Shown in pieces: positions 1 to 12,069 of a stretch of DNA of 64,000 nucleotides. The notes below the pieces were generated by a model. The model ran no database searches. It was not told the origin of the DNA and saw nothing but the letters and a program-made list of their open reading frames with translations. A program made the translations under genes and the position numbers. Source of the DNA: Dracaena cambodiana (taxonomy: Eukaryota; Streptophyta; Magnoliopsida; Asparagales; Asparagaceae); the NCBI GenBank assembly GCA_036321105.1, contig JAYEPQ010000009.1, forward strand, positions 9,807,501-9,871,500, given 5' to 3'. How positions within the stretch are numbered: the stretch's first letter is position 1; each line of letters begins with the position of its first letter.

Positions 1-170
1 CATCTTGTGCTACCAAGAACAGCTTGGTGCGTATCAAATTTTGTATTTGTTCTACTAGGGATAACTTGGTGAATATCACATCTTGTGCATATTGCATCTT
101 GTGCTACCAAGAATAGCTTGGTGCATATTGCATCTTGTGCTACCAAGAATAGCTTGGTGCACATGAGTCA
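1..170. repeat. Short tandem array, about 36-bp unit
   Basis: Three to four imperfect copies of a unit built on CATCTTGTGCTACCAAGAA and AGCTTGGTGC lie at the very edge of the window, so the array may continue to the left. No coding frame runs through it. It looks like the end of a larger repeat whose body is outside the window. Confidence 0.7.
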
Positions 171-1599
171 CTTGAGATGAGCAAAGGCAAGTTCACAGTA
201 ATATGAGTGGTTCTGACATATCACGAGGGGTTCAAAGTATGCCGAAATTCATGGCAAATTTGTTTCGAAAACCTTCGAAGGTTTTGTACACACACAAAAT
301 AATAATTAGAGCTCATGAATGAGTTCTTTGATCGAAAAACAAGTCAAAACAGGAGCAAAATCAAGCTCGTTGAAGGCTATATAACAACATCAACCTCAAT
401 GCCACGTTTAACAATGATGAAAATTGAATTGAAAAATTCATGTAAAAAGAAAATGTAGAGTTTTGAATTCTATTTTCAATACTGGAACCACCTCAATCGA
501 AATTTAGCATTAAAAAATATGACCATTTTCTGAGATACAACGCAGCAAAATAGAATCTGGAAGTATTGCTCCACAACCATCGGTGAGCTCACCCGTGAAT
601 TCACCGATAAACTCACTGGTAGCTCGAATTTGAGTTGATTTTGAATTCTATTTGCAACCATTTCTACTTCTATCAAATCTAGAGGAGGGGATTAATTGAG
701 GATTTGAAAAGCTAATGGGACTATAAACACCCAATCATCTCCAACCTTGAAGAGGTTTGAAGAATCCATCTATCCATCAAAATCTGAGAGAGTTGTCAAA
801 AAAATCTTCCATGTCAATAACATCATTCTTTTCTTTATAAAAACTTCATTACCGTGATCAAAGGAGATAGTTTCACACAAATCTCATCAAGAATAAGGTT
901 CATATCACCGTAAAAAACTACTTAATACATTCTCATAGTACTTCTCTAGCAAGTAAGCCTTTTTTTCTTTTCTTTCTCGTAATCCACATCAAAAATTATT
1001 GTTGTATCGTCGACATGGCCAAAGAACCGCTCTAGTAAGACTTTCATCTTCACATGTTCCTACCATTTATATAGGAAAGTTATAATTTTTATTGAGTTAC
1101 TGTAATAGTGAATTGTTTTTTCATATAATTTGAAAGTAGAACTATGTATCTTTCTCTTGTAATTGCTCAATTATATAAAGTTGTAATATTTTCCCTATTT
1201 TTATTAGTTTCAAATTTCTATCCGAGACAACAAGTATTGGCAATATTTTACCAACATATCCAATATTACCAATATGATATGTTCAATATTCCAATGACTG
1301 ATAGCATGGACCATTGACCGGTACTGATACCTATTATGATACTTTTAACCTCACTTTCAATAACTAAAACATAATCTAGGAAGACGTGAATGTCATATAA
1401 AACCATGAGAATACCAAGTGGTATAACGAGAATGGATAAGGTAAAGAAGTGGCTTGCAAACACTTTAAAGGGATGAACTAGCATGAGGAATATGCAACTG
1501 AGACTCTTATAACGGCACTCGGAAGCGTAGTTAGCACAACTCCGTTGGTAATTACTTTGTGCTGATTATTATGTAAGCAAAATATGAATGGACGTCTCA
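171..1599. other. Gene-free AT-rich stretch, repeat-like
   Basis: No open frame with a recognisable product on either strand. Around 580-640 there are short repeats of the type CTCACCGGTGA/CTCACTGGT, as seen in some plant LTRs, but I found no paired LTR, so the class stays open. Confidence 0.4.
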
Positions 1600-1607
1600 T
1601 TTTGAAC

Positions 1608-2901
1608 CATAGTTGTCAATGATATGCAATACGTATCCTACAATACAATATACAAGAAAATTGATATGTATCTTAATTACAATACAATTAGGTTAGGTAT
1701 CTTACAATACAGTAAATATATCCTACGATATAAGGTACGTATCTTACGATACACGATACGTTACAATACGCTAACTTGGCTTATAAATGGATTTTAAATT
1801 TATTCAAATGAACTATTTGAGTTAAATATGGGATACAAATTCTAAACAAATATAGTTATTTTACAATAAAGAATATCAAAGCTCAAGATACTTGTTTTAA
1901 TTGAAAAACACATTTAAAAAATAATCAAGAGATATATTATTATTTTATATAGACAATATAAATTATTTGATTACTAATTCTCAGTTCAAGAATATAATGA
2001 GCTTATTTATTATACGCTAAAATCTTGTTAAAAGGAAGAATTTGTACACATTTGAGAAGATGAAGAGAAAGAAATTAAAATAAAAATTCTTCAAGATGAT
2101 GATAGTAATATATCTTTTAAGGAGGATTAATTTATGTTTGTTTTGTATTTTTTTCAAATGGATAATGAGCTTATGCTTAATATTTTGGTTTTCGTGAAAA
2201 TAACATACAACCAACACTGAGACAACAGAAAAAAGAAGAGATTGGGGAAATATATGATATAATTTGATTCTTGGATATAAAATTCAATTATGAATAAATT
2301 GATGAGAAAAAAGAACTTTATATACTGAAAGATGTTATTTAGATGGATTTCATTGTGTGTTTTAAGGTGAAAGAGGAATAATGGATTTAATAAAAAGAGA
2401 AGAAAGAAAAGATATAGTGGTAAAAATTTTATCTATCATTTAGTTATTTCTAAAATTTAGCCTCTAATAAATTATTTTATAATTATTAGTAGGATCTTTT
2501 AATTTGAATACAATTGTAAACAGTAAATAAGAAAAAAAAAGTATACTAAATGAGGAGTTTGTGTGGAGCAAAAGAAACAAAGGAAAAGAAAATGAATATC
2601 ATTTTCAACTTCAAGTCAATTTAGCAACGTATTTGCTAATGCAATATAATTTCAATTAATGGCCCTATGGTCATCACACTTTATATATAGTTATTGACTT
2701 GCATCAAGCACATTACCGATTCTAGAATTTGTTTTTGGTTATTTGTTTACTTAAGACTTTAAATTTGCTCATGTTTGCTATATTATATATTGTTATGTGC
2801 TTGATTACTTACCTATTATACATTGATCAATGTATCTTACGATACAATATACAATATGATATATAATGATACACTATACATATCCTGATTCAACAACTTT
2901 G
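1608..2901. mobile_element. Non-autonomous DNA transposon with inverted ends
   Basis: The two ends are imperfect inverted repeats: CATAGTTGTCAATGATATG on the left and CAAAGTTGTTGAATCAGG on the right (minus strand). Both continue into runs of GTATC/GATAC and TACAATACAATATAC. The element is flanked by an 8-bp direct repeat, TTTTGAAC, at 1600-1607 and 2902-2909. The interior is AT-rich with no recognisable transposase. An 8-bp duplication fits a hAT-type or Mutator-type insertion. The superfamily is not settled. Confidence 0.75.
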
Positions 2902-2909
2902 TTTTGAAC

Positions 2910-3585
2910 ATATACAAAGTGCATTTTAATCTGAACTTTCAGAATAGACCCTTTTAACCATGCTTCACCACGTATTTGATAACATTTTCATTAATTTTCC
3001 CATGTTTTCAAAAGCATTTTCCCATCAGGTTACATACTAAACCCAAATACTTCCGGTCCCTGTTTTTGGTTGTATCTCGTTTTGCTAACTATGCTTAGAA
3101 GGATGGCCAGTATGGGGGAAAGGGAGCTTACTGAGAACACATAAATCGAAGTCTTTTTTAAACACATTAATCAAAGTCGTCCAAACCGATGTAGCTTATC
3201 CTGACGTGAACAGAAGATATCTCCATAAAGGAAAAAATAAGCAGGGATCCACTACATGGTTTGCTACTTATGCTCCACCATTATGGTTAGAATTAGTTCC
3301 CTTTATGGAGTGACCATTTCAGGTCATGGAACCTGTAGTTCAAGATAAAAATGCATGACTGTGTTCACAGCCTCAAAGTAGCATAATGTAAATCTCATGT
3401 TTAGGTAGGCCAGGTAAAGAAGAAAGAGTTCACCTCTTCCTAAGAAAAAATGGTATATGGAAAGATTTATCATAAAAGTCCTTTGTCAAATGTAACTGAT
3501 AGGTGAAATCACCAGTCAACTGAGCAAAATGCACTTCAGAGAGAATTCATGGTTGTGTTTTAATAATCGGCAGCTGCTGTGATCT
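2910..3585. other. Gene-free stretch
   Basis: No frame with a recognisable product, no RNA gene and no clear repeat border seen. It would lie inside intron 6 or 3' of the isopropylmalate dehydratase gene if that gene continues leftwards. Confidence 0.4.
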
Positions 3586-5028
3586 AAAAAGCACAGGCAT
3601 AGATACAGATTCGTACATGGATTTGGATACAGACATGAGACACGGTATTTGCGAAAAAATAAAGACACGGACTTAGTAAGGACACGGTAAAAATATAAAC
3701 ATAAATGTATATATTGTTCTATTATCATAATAGTTTTACTAAAATGTCCAAAAAGAAAGTAACAGCAATATACTAGTTCGTGTCTCTTCATTCATTTACA
3801 AAGAATAAGTCTCGCCATCAACCATGCATATATCTGTCTCACCCTCTTCGGGTAAAGAGAGAAAAAATGTAGGGATAATAGCGGGTCAAGGATTAACATA
3901 AAATGTGAATACAAAAAATCATTTCTTAAACAAAAAACCAAACAAGACTCATATCTACAAGAAAACATTAAAACCAAGTTGAAAATATGAAACCCGTTAT
4001 ATTGCGTTACGTAATCTAACAGAACCCCAACGCTACGTAACAACTGAAAATAACTCAGTGTACCATAACAATAAGTTTTTTACGTTATATTACATTATAT
4101 TACGTAACGTTACGTTAAGTTACGTTATGTTACGTTATTTACAATTATTTTTTTAGTAATTTCTATATTATTGTTGATTATTATTTTGCTTATTAGCGAA
4201 TTGCTGTAATTTTCTTGATTAGTTGTCAGCTTATTTGATTGCTTGTGGAATTACTAACTTATTGATTTGCGATTATTTCCTTATTCGCTTGTTGAAATTC
4301 CTCTCCGGTTGCTGAAATATCTTCCTTATTGATTGTATTGAATTTTTAACTAAACTAAAATCAACAATTACAAATAAGATAAATTAAACAGTACAAAATA
4401 TAAATTACAATAATAATAATAACTGGAATTGAAATAAAAAATTGAAATCATGTTTTCTTGTTTAAATGATAATTGAAATTATGATTGGAGACTTAATATA
4501 ATTTATGGAGATAAATGTGAAAATTATTGTAAAACTTAATATAAAATTTGAATGATTACGTATTACAAAATGGTTTTATATTATTTTTTTAGATATTTTA
4601 AATTTATAAAAATTATTTTATATAGTTATATATTTATTTTTAATTAAATAAATAGGAAATTGTATAATCTACGTTATGCGTTACGCTATATGCGACAAAA
4701 CCTAACAGAGACAAAACATTACGTTATCGCTATTTTAAACATTGCATTAAAGTATAACTTCACAAAACTAACAAATATAGATAGATGTTACCAATTTAAA
4801 AATATTTATTTTTTAAATTTTCCAGATAACTCTTTTTCAGACACAAATGATAAGTTTGGACAATACAAAAATACAACCTATAAGAAGCTCAGACACGATA
4901 ATAACACAGTATTTTTCCTTTATTTTATTAGGCACGGTACGTAGTGTAACCGATATGATTTTTGGCATGTCTATGGCAGACATATGTCCGACACAGACAC
5001 GCCATCCCCAACGGCATGTCCGTGCTTC
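3586..5028. mobile_element. Inverted-repeat element rich in GACACGG motifs, with a nested TACGTTA-rich repeat
   Basis: The left end (AAAAAGCACAGGCATAG) and right end (minus strand GAAGCACGGACATGCC) are imperfect inverted copies. Both flanks carry repeated ACAGACA/GACACGG motifs. The middle (about 3985-4140 and 4555-4735) is a different repeat dominated by TTACGTTA and CGTTACGTAA words, so a second element appears to sit inside the first. No target duplication could be fixed with confidence, and no coding capacity is visible. Confidence 0.5.
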
Positions 5029-5461
5029 ATTAGTTGTGCTATGTGCCTTGCTTCTTAAATGGACATGTGGTCTGCTTGTCTCTTGTTTTTGGCTTTGCCT
5101 ATACCTCAGAGTTGAAAGTAAATCTCTATCGTAAATATATCTTTTCTTTCTGTACTTTTCTCCTTCTCTAGGAGACTTTGAAGGAAGCTAGCTGGTCCTT
5201 ATGATAAAGATAATCCCCTCTTTTTTGTAGTCGTCTTCCCCAAAAATTTGGTGGTAACTAAGATTCCGATATCAGGCATTAGGTTGATAGCCCGGTATTA
5301 AATTTAGTCAAATCTTTGATGCAGCCTAGTGCCCCATAACCAACCCCACCTTACAAAGGTTTGGATGATGAAGATACATTGTTTCTTGACACCAAAATCA
5401 AGATAGATATTAACCAACAACAAATCCAGGAAAAAGTGAACATAATTTAAGTAACCTTTAC
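5029..5461. other. Gene-free stretch next to exon 6 of IPMI
   Basis: On the minus strand this begins with the splice donor GTAAAG directly after exon 6. No continuation of the isopropylmalate dehydratase frame (for example the VPPTLRF-type exon expected next in plant homologues) is visible here on either strand. Confidence 0.5.
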
Positions 5462-8408
5462 CTTGAGCAGAAGCTTTCCAGTGCCCATGACAAAACCTGC
5501 ATCAGTATTACCAATACCAGTAGCAAATTGACCAAATGCTCCGGCATTACATGTGTGGGAATCAGTGCCGAGCAAAACCTAAGCACAATAGATAGAGTTA
5601 GAGATGTACTAAACATTAAAACATCTTTAAACGTATGGTAGGTGAGTTATAAAATATATTCACCTCCCCAGGTCTGCAGTGACCTTCTTGGGCAAGAGCA
5701 ATGTGGCAAACACCTTTGTAATCTGGATTGGCCTACGAAATTGCATAAGTAATTTTATTATGTAGTGGCAAACAAAATAATAAGAACTAGATTTTATATA
5801 TGGGTTATTTTATGTCTTTAGAAGTATCAGCTACAAGAAAGAAGATAATGAGAACATACCTTGAAATTTCCAAGGTCTTTGATGTCATAAAAGTATTTAA
5901 TATTCTGTTCATTACAGAAGTCCCTCAAGATATCAACATTCCTATTAGCACGTTCATCGCTAGTAAAGATGTAATGATCTGGTATAATAACAATTTTCTC
6001 GCGGTCCCAGACCTGTAACCAGTAACATAGAAGAATCATGTAATTAATTAATTAATTACCAAACCAAATTCTTAGGATAGTCATAGACACATCATTACAG
6101 CCAAAAAAGTATAGAATTAACAAAACTTAATTCATAGGCTACAGAGAACTAACCATTATAGTAAATAAAACTGCATTGTAGAATGCAGACACCCAGAAAA
6201 GGTTAAAACTTTTCAAAATCTCAATATTCTATGATGATTTTGTCAAATTTAAAAGAAACGGCAAAGATATCTATAAACAAGCAATTTGTTCAAATAGTCA
6301 ATCTCATCCCTATCAAGCAATATGTCGTCATTTAAGCCTTTAGTATCAATATCTTTTCGTAATACCTCCATCCATAATTTCATTGGTTGTCCCTTCAGTC
6401 TTTAAACATGTAAACACCACTCATTGAACTGGTGGATCTATGAATTACGTCGCACACAACCAAATCATCATAGCTAGTTTTTTCGCATCTTCTCTTCCAT
6501 GGGAGTCACGCCTACCTCACAAGAATATCCTCAATTTTCACTCTACCTCTCTAAGTATCACCACACATCCAACGAAACAGGAACATCTCTACTACACTAT
6601 TTTTCTTTGAATGGTGTCTCTTTATAGCCTAATGATGAGAATTAGATATTGCATATTTCATATTTATATCTCACATCCTTTTGCTAATCATGTGTCAAAT
6701 TGAAATTTTTTATTTATAAATTTGGAAACCAAGGAATTAACAAATAATTACATTTAAACGACTACTAATCTATGTTATGTTGACGATTGCAAGTATTTGA
6801 GACTTTTGCCATGGAGTATTGATAACTAAACATTCTTTAATCCCAACAAAAAGACAAAGAAATCAACTTCCGACTCTAAGCTATCAGCAGTCCTACATGT
6901 AGCTCGATAAATTTTAGTGGTGTCAAAAATTACTTGGGTAGGCTACATGAACTAAAAGAGAATCAAACAGGATCAATTATATGGATGATCTTCTCCACTC
7001 ATTATTGTCGAGCAATAAGTCTTTATTTAAGACTCTAACATTTATATCTTTTCATATCACCTTCATCCATATTTTCTTTAGTCGTCCCTTCACTCTTTTA
7101 ACTTGTTCTACATTGTAAGCTTCACTAGTCGAACTGATATATCAGTAGATTTACGTCGCACATAACCAAACCATTGTAGGCAATCTTCTCGCATCTTCTT
7201 TTCGATGTGAGCTATCATAGTACGAATATCTTTATTTCTCACTTTATTTTTCCTAATATAACTACATATCCAAAGAAGCATATGTATATCTGCTACACTT
7301 ATCTTTTATGAATGACTTCTCTTTATAATCTAGCATTCTGTATCATATAACAAAGCTGGCCTAATAGTAGTCCTATAAAATTTTTCTTTCAATTTTAATA
7401 GAATGTTATGATTACATAAAACTCTCATTATGCTCCTCTATTTCAACCAATCAGCTTGCATTCTATAGTTGACATCAGTATCGATTTTTCCATCATTTTA
7501 AATAATAAAATCAAAGTACCTAACTAATTGGTCATTGATATCTTTCTTCTATCCAATACAACAGTATATTCTTAAGTCCTTCATTTGCTAAATTTGTAAA
7601 TTTGTATTCCATATATTCTGTTTTGGATCCACTTAATATAAAATCTCGAAATTCTAAAATTTGCCTTCATCGCTTTAAACAAATAATAACTAATTCATGA
7701 AAATAATTTTTATTTGAACGACAAGCGTTCTGCAAAGATTTGAGGGTTTCAAAAGTGCTGCCACTATGCCATATTCTGATATGACGCTCATCAATCTAAA
7801 ATCTACAATCGGATTAAAAACTAAAAAAATAAGCAAAGCGAGAGAACTGAGATGCAACCTTAGCATTCTGTCCAAACTCTTTCTTGAAAATTCCGAATGT
7901 CCCCGGCCCGCACACATCATGGGTCATCAACAGATCGACGTTCACCCAAACATTGTCCCCTGGCTCCAAACTCGACCGCTCCGAAGCCCTCGCAAGAATT
8001 TTCTCAGTCATCGTCATAGCATGTTTCACCTAAAAAAAGTACAAAACAATTACAATTACTATTCAAATAAAGTACCAATTAAAAACTTAAGTTTAAAAAA
8101 AAAAGACATTTTTTGTAAGAAAGAACCCAACTGAGCCAGTAGTAGCTGGAGAGCGCTGAGGCTCTGTCGGTGCCATAACCGAGAGAATCTTCTTTAGGGC
8201 TCGCTTTCGACATTTATTTGCTGTAACTGGATATCCTACTTCGATCTTTTTCTGAGTGGAACACCCTAATTCAATCTATAGATTTGCAAACATTAAAAAG
8301 AATCAAACTTTGCAATCAATCAAACGCATCGAAAGGGTCGGAATGTGAAAACAAGACAACCTTTTTGCCGAAAATGGCAGAGTTCGAAGCGATGACTGTG
8401 GAGGCCAT
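5462..8408 (-). CDS. IIL1: 3-isopropylmalate dehydratase large subunit, 5' six exons (partial)
   Basis: Plastid enzyme of leucine biosynthesis that isomerises 2- to 3-isopropylmalate as a heterodimer with a small subunit. Six minus-strand exons join without frame breaks: 8361-8408, 8132-8275, 7859-8029, 5860-6012, 5664-5732, 5462-5578 (702 nt, 234 codons, all phase 0). The start ATG at 8408 opens a Ser/Thr-poor, later basic leader consistent with a transit peptide. It is followed by MTMTEKILARASE, NVDLLMTHDVCGPGTFG, PDHYIFTSDERANRNVD, GHCRPGE and LLGTDSHTCNAGAFGQFATG. All are aconitase-fold signatures, GTDSHT being a family hallmark. The first three donors are GTTG. Homologues are about 500 residues long, so the C-terminal half with the Fe-S cysteine ligands is missing. 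Either intron 6 is longer than 5.4 kb or the copy is truncated. Orthology to Arabidopsis IIL1 is inferred from recalled homologues. Confidence 0.88.
6130..6640 (-). mobile_element. LINE 3' fragment inside IPMI intron 3
   Basis: On the minus strand it carries the decayed 3' end of an L1-type reverse transcriptase gene. The first bases (GGCTACAGAGAAC), the CTATCAAGCAATAT block and the stretch matching the region after the RT domain all align by eye with the clearer LINE at 23727-24405. Stops and shifts break every frame. It is inserted in the same sense as the host gene. Confidence 0.6.
6920..7640 (-). mobile_element. Second LINE 3' fragment inside IPMI intron 3
   Basis: Minus-strand remnants read as IRTMIAHIEKKMRED..LQWFGYVRR and, further upstream, NILLKLKEKFYRTTIRPALL. 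This is the C-terminal part of a plant L1-type reverse transcriptase, interrupted by stops. The 3' end begins with GGGTAGGCTAC, the same 3' UTR block found in the LINE at 23.7-24.4 kb. It sits about 280 bp from the preceding fragment in the same orientation, so either two insertions or one broken copy. Confidence 0.7.
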
Positions 8409-8727
8409 TGGCAGCGAGCAAGATCAAAACTTTATTCTTTTTGGAAAAAAAAAAAAAGATGGAAACTTCAGTTGATCTCCGCAAAGAGCAAGCAGAATAA
8501 ATCGAGACACAAAGATATGATCTACAAAAATTGAAGCTTTTTTAGGATGAAAATTTACCTGATAGGGGGAAAGGATTCTTTTAGCACACCATTACCACAG
8601 TGGAGCTCTTGACTTTCTTAGGGTCTGCGGTCCCGGGTCCGCCCATCCTCGACCACAAAAGCTACTCGCCCGGGCCGGATCCGTTTCGGGTCGGGTCGAG
8701 TCGGGTCGGAGATTGTAGGGACGGCTT
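8409..8727. promoter_or_regulatory. Upstream region of the IPMI gene
   Basis: The 319 bp between the IPMI start codon and the border of the Mutator-like element. The distal part (about 8620-8715) is unusually GC-rich for this window, with repeats of GGGTCGGGTCGAGTC. No convincing TATA box was found on the minus strand, so the promoter placement rests on position alone. Confidence 0.35.
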
Positions 8728-9039
8728 GGGAGTTTCTAGAGGGGCACACCATTTTTTCTAGTGAGCCCACTTAAAAATTTCATACATATTACAAGATTGC
8801 CATCGAATTTTTGGACTAAAATGTCCCTTTCTTCGATCCCTCTTCTCCTCCTCTTCTCAAACTACAGATCAGCTAACCAAAAAAAAAAAAAAACCTAAAA
8901 CTCACAATTATTCTATCAAATCTTCTCTTATATTAGATTATCTCACAAATTAAATTCGAAAATTGATTTTATTAGATTTTTACTTACTCAAAAACCCTAA
9001 AAAAATGTGGATTGATAAAAATTATGAACCCAAAAAAAC

Positions 9040-9175
9040 TCAAAGTCCGGACTAGTAGTCCGGACGGTCCAATATCCATCCGAACTGAACGTCCGGACAG
9101 TGGGCTTCTGTCCGGACTTCCAATCTGGACGAAAAAAATTTCGTCAGGAAGCCCATCTGAATTTCCAATCCGGAC
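9040..9175. repeat. TCCGGAC-rich cassette
   Basis: Six or more copies of GTCCGGAC/TCCGGAC or near-copies lie within about 130 bp, several as inverted pairs. Similar cassettes occur at 48735-48815, 49222-49315 and 56862-56925, always inside the GGGAGTTTC-ended elements. Confidence 0.7.
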
Positions 9176-9215
9176 AGTTATAAATAAGTTTTTTTTTCAT
9201 CCAATTTTCCTTGAA

Positions 9216-9286
9216 GTCGTTATAGTATAGTGGTGAGTATTCCCACTGCATATGTAAGTGCTTTGGGTTCGATCTCCAACAACAGC
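9216..9286 (+). pseudogene. tRNA-Asp-like pseudogene
   Basis: The 71-nt stretch keeps the outer parts of plant tRNA-Asp: acceptor 5' half GTCGTTA, D-arm/A-box TATAGTATAGTGGTGAGTAT, T-arm/B-box TTGGGTTCGATCTCCAA and 3' half CAACAGC. A T-run follows about 10 nt later. The anticodon arm no longer pairs (CCCAC against GTAAG) and the anticodon position reads CAT instead of GTC, so it is not a working tRNA-Asp. It lies inside Mutator-like element A, as either a captured tRNA gene or a SINE-like head. Identification is from recalled tRNA-Asp sequence. Confidence 0.6.
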
Positions 9287-10196
9287 AAATTCGTTTTTAC
9301 TTTTTTTAATTTCCCAAATAAATAAATATATTTTCTTGTACAACTATTACGAATCTAATTAAATTCCTGACTCAATCAAAAAATTTTCTTAACCACTATT
9401 TCATTCTAATTCAAAAATAAATTAAAAATTCATATTAGTCTAAAACTAGAGAAATTATTAGATACATATTATGCAAATATAGTGCTCGAACAATAAAAAA
9501 CACAAAAATTCATAATAATATCCATAACAAATCAAATACAAAAGAAGTCTATCATAAAGTCTATCAAAAAGTCTATAACATATCTATAACATGTTATATG
9601 ATTTTAATCTTCGCAAGAATATTAAACAACACTCTATGCCGCTTCTTGAAAGCCCTTTTGTTATAGAAACCTATTAGATGAAGAAATCAAAATATAATTG
9701 CATTCAAGAATTGATTATGCAAAATTCACGAAGAATTCATTCATCTCTCAAATTTGTACACAAAGTTTATCTTTTTCAAACTAGAGATTTCATCAATAAT
9801 ACATAAATACAAAACTCAAATTCAAATAATAATGTAAATTCACATAATGACAATTATGAACAAATTAGTCTATAATTCGATATATTGACCCTTCAAAATT
9901 AACACTCCGGACATCTGATACAAAATCTATATCAGTATGCATTTAGTCAAATAATTTCAAGTTCAAATGAGCACTATCGATTCATTTGCAAACTCAATTC
10001 AAAAGTTAAAAACACAAGCAAAAACAAACTCAATTCAAGATATCTTAAAATATCACAAATCACTATCACTCAGCTATCAATGAATCTGGTACATAATAAC
10101 AGTTGAACATAAAGTTTACGGGCTCAACAAAAAATTTATTGATTCAATTGCCTCTTGAATCTAAACTAATCACTGCTTGCGTATCTTCCTGGGGGG

Positions 10197-10418
10197 TTAA
10201 CGTTGACGTGTGGTTCGAGTCGTTGTCGTAGTATCGGATGCATTAGGAGTGGTTTGTTTCTCTGCTTGATCCTCTACTTGTTCCTCTGGTTGAGTACAAC
10301 CAATTAGCATAGCTTTAATTTTCGCAAGAGCACTAAACAATACCCAATGCTGCTTCTTGAAGGCCTTTTCACCTTCCGCAAATAATGGATCAATTAGAGC
10401 TACTGCGCGTGCATATAT
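10197..10418 (-). CDS. Possible terminal exon of an unidentified gene in element A
   Basis: A 74-codon minus-strand frame begins right after a splice acceptor (TTTTATAG) and ends in TAA. It reads YARAVALIDPLFAEGEKAF, then KKQHWVLFSALAKIKAML, with a Thr/Arg-rich tail. A diverged second copy of its middle lies at about 9605-9670. I do not recognise the family. Its place in the element suggests a captured or element-encoded C-terminus. The reading frame is unbroken but the upstream exons were not found. Confidence 0.4.
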   Translation of the reverse strand: MYARAVALIDPLFAEGEKAFKKQHWVLFSALAKIKAMLIGCTQPEEQVEDQAEKQTTPNASDTTTTTRTTRQR

Positions 10419-11330
10419 CTATAAAACAATAATAGGAAAAAAAATTGTGGCTATCAGTTAAACGTTTAAGTAAGTAGTTACGGAGTTAAATTTCGTACAA
10501 ATATCATTTTTTCTCTAATTTTGATGTTGCAGTAGAATCTAAAATATAGGTATAAACGCAGTCAAAACCTTCTTTTGCTACTTAATCAACAATTACAATA
10601 ATGCTAGAAACTTCAAGACATATTAAAATTTACCATTACCGTCCATGATTGAAAAATTAATAGAATTTTTCATATTTTACAACAAGTATTACAATATTTT
10701 AATTTTTTATTAATTTTAATCAAAGTATAAATTGTGAGGTACACTTATAAAAATAATGAATTGTGATATAAACTTATAAAAAAAATAAAATTTATGAAAA
10801 AAAAAACCTACACCTCCAAAATTCCAATGCTCCATCCTCATCAATAACTTTCTACCTCCTCCTCCTCCTCCCCTCTTCCTCCTCTCCAACCCAACAAGAC
10901 CACCAAATCCAAATTTCTCTCATTTTTTGCTCTAAAAAATTTTACCAAAATAAAAAAATTACTAAATAAGGATAAGATATGACCACTTCGACTCAAGAAA
11001 CGACGATAAGACGGCGGGCATGGCCTGGATCACAGGCGGTGGCGGCAGATTAGCGGTGGCAGATCGGCGACGGCAGCGAGCAAATTGAAGAGAGAAAAGA
11101 TAAATTGGAAGGAGGAAGATGTAGGGAAGGGGAAGAGGGAGAGGAAGAGGAAAGATTATTGGAGGTGGGAAAGGGAGGGAAGAGAGTATCCAAGATTTTT
11201 TGGGTTCCTTTGAAGATATGAGGGAGAGAAGAATGGAGGTGGGGGGAGAAGAAAGGGAAAATGAGAGAAAGAGAGTGAGGGCAGAATAGTAATATTTAGT
11301 GTGCCTACTAGGAAAACCCTCTCTTTTGAA
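10419..11330. other. Subterminal non-coding part of element A
   Basis: AT-rich stretch followed by a purine-rich block. It is homologous in inverse orientation to 54460-55240. The predicted frame here is low-complexity Ser/Pro and is not credible as a protein. Confidence 0.55.
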
Positions 11331-11488
11331 AAGAGAGGGTAGGCTCACTACGAAAACTGGGCTCACTAAGAAAAATAGTGTGCTCCTTTAGAAACTCCCG
11401 ACAGCTTCCTATTACCTTTTATGAAATATTCTTTGGTGCATGGAAGCACGGTCTAATTTGGATATAGGATTTCTGAATATCTTATTTT

Positions 11489-11950
11489 TGTTGCTCAAAA
11501 ATTGAATTTCTCCTTCCATTGCAAAATTATTTTATTACAAAAAAAATTGAGAATTACAAAAAAATTGAGGAATAACAAGAACGGGAATATTAATTTATTC
11601 CATTTTTTGATGTGGGTTCAGACGGCGATAGAGCATCGCTGGTGCACTCCGTTGACCGTCTGACCGGGAAAGGGATGACTCGGCTCCGCTCCTTGATTTC
11701 ACGAGCTCGCCTAAAATCTTCCAAAAGTCCTTTCTCTGGACTCAATTCCTGTCTTTTATAGACCGAATCCGCTCGAAATCCGGCTCGAATCCTCCCTGAA
11801 AAATCGGATCACGAGATATCAGTGAAATAAACAAAGGGAAATAGATGGAAAACAACTCCCGCGGGTGTCCCGCAGGTGGGCACCCACGGGAGGAATTCCC
11901 GCGGGGCCCACCCGCGGGGGAATTTCTCCCTTTTTTTTAAGATGTCCACA
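11489..11950 (-). repeat. 3' LTR of element C
   Basis: 462 bp, TG..CA bounded, matching the right LTR from TGTTGCTCAAAAATTG to its end (GATGTCCACA). It includes a GC-rich block at 11860-11925 made of CCCGCGGG and GGGCACCC palindromes, very unlike the AT-rich surroundings. Confidence 0.9.
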
Positions 11951-12069
11951 TAACTCCCTCCAAAGCTTTCGAAGTTCTGTATTGAGTCGCACTGAATTTC
12001 GAAACACTTTGGATTCTTTAATTTTGGCTATCAGACGTTTTAAAGAATTTGGTATACAGAGATAATTGT

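Larger units (their letters stand above)
8728..11399. mobile_element. Mutator-like element A (deletion derivative)
   Basis: Inverted ends: GGGAGTTTCTAGAGG on the left and GGGAGTTTCTAAAGG on the right (minus strand). Both are followed by GCACAC..TTTTTCT..AGTGAGCCCA. The flanks carry an 8-bp duplication with one mismatch, GACGGCTT (8720-8727) and GACAGCTT (11400-11407). The right 750 bp, read on the minus strand, matches the left end of the PMD-bearing element at 54380 (shared TIR, CTCTCTTTT hairpin, and a Ser/Pro-rich pseudo-frame ending in TANLPPPPVIQ). No transposase is left. The 8-9 bp duplication and the link to a MULE transposase in the sister copy support Mutator-like. Confidence 0.82.

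Noticed and set aside
7766..8134. 122-residue plus-strand frame
   Set aside because: It is the antisense shadow of IPMI exons 2-3, whose splice sites and conserved protein are on the minus strand.
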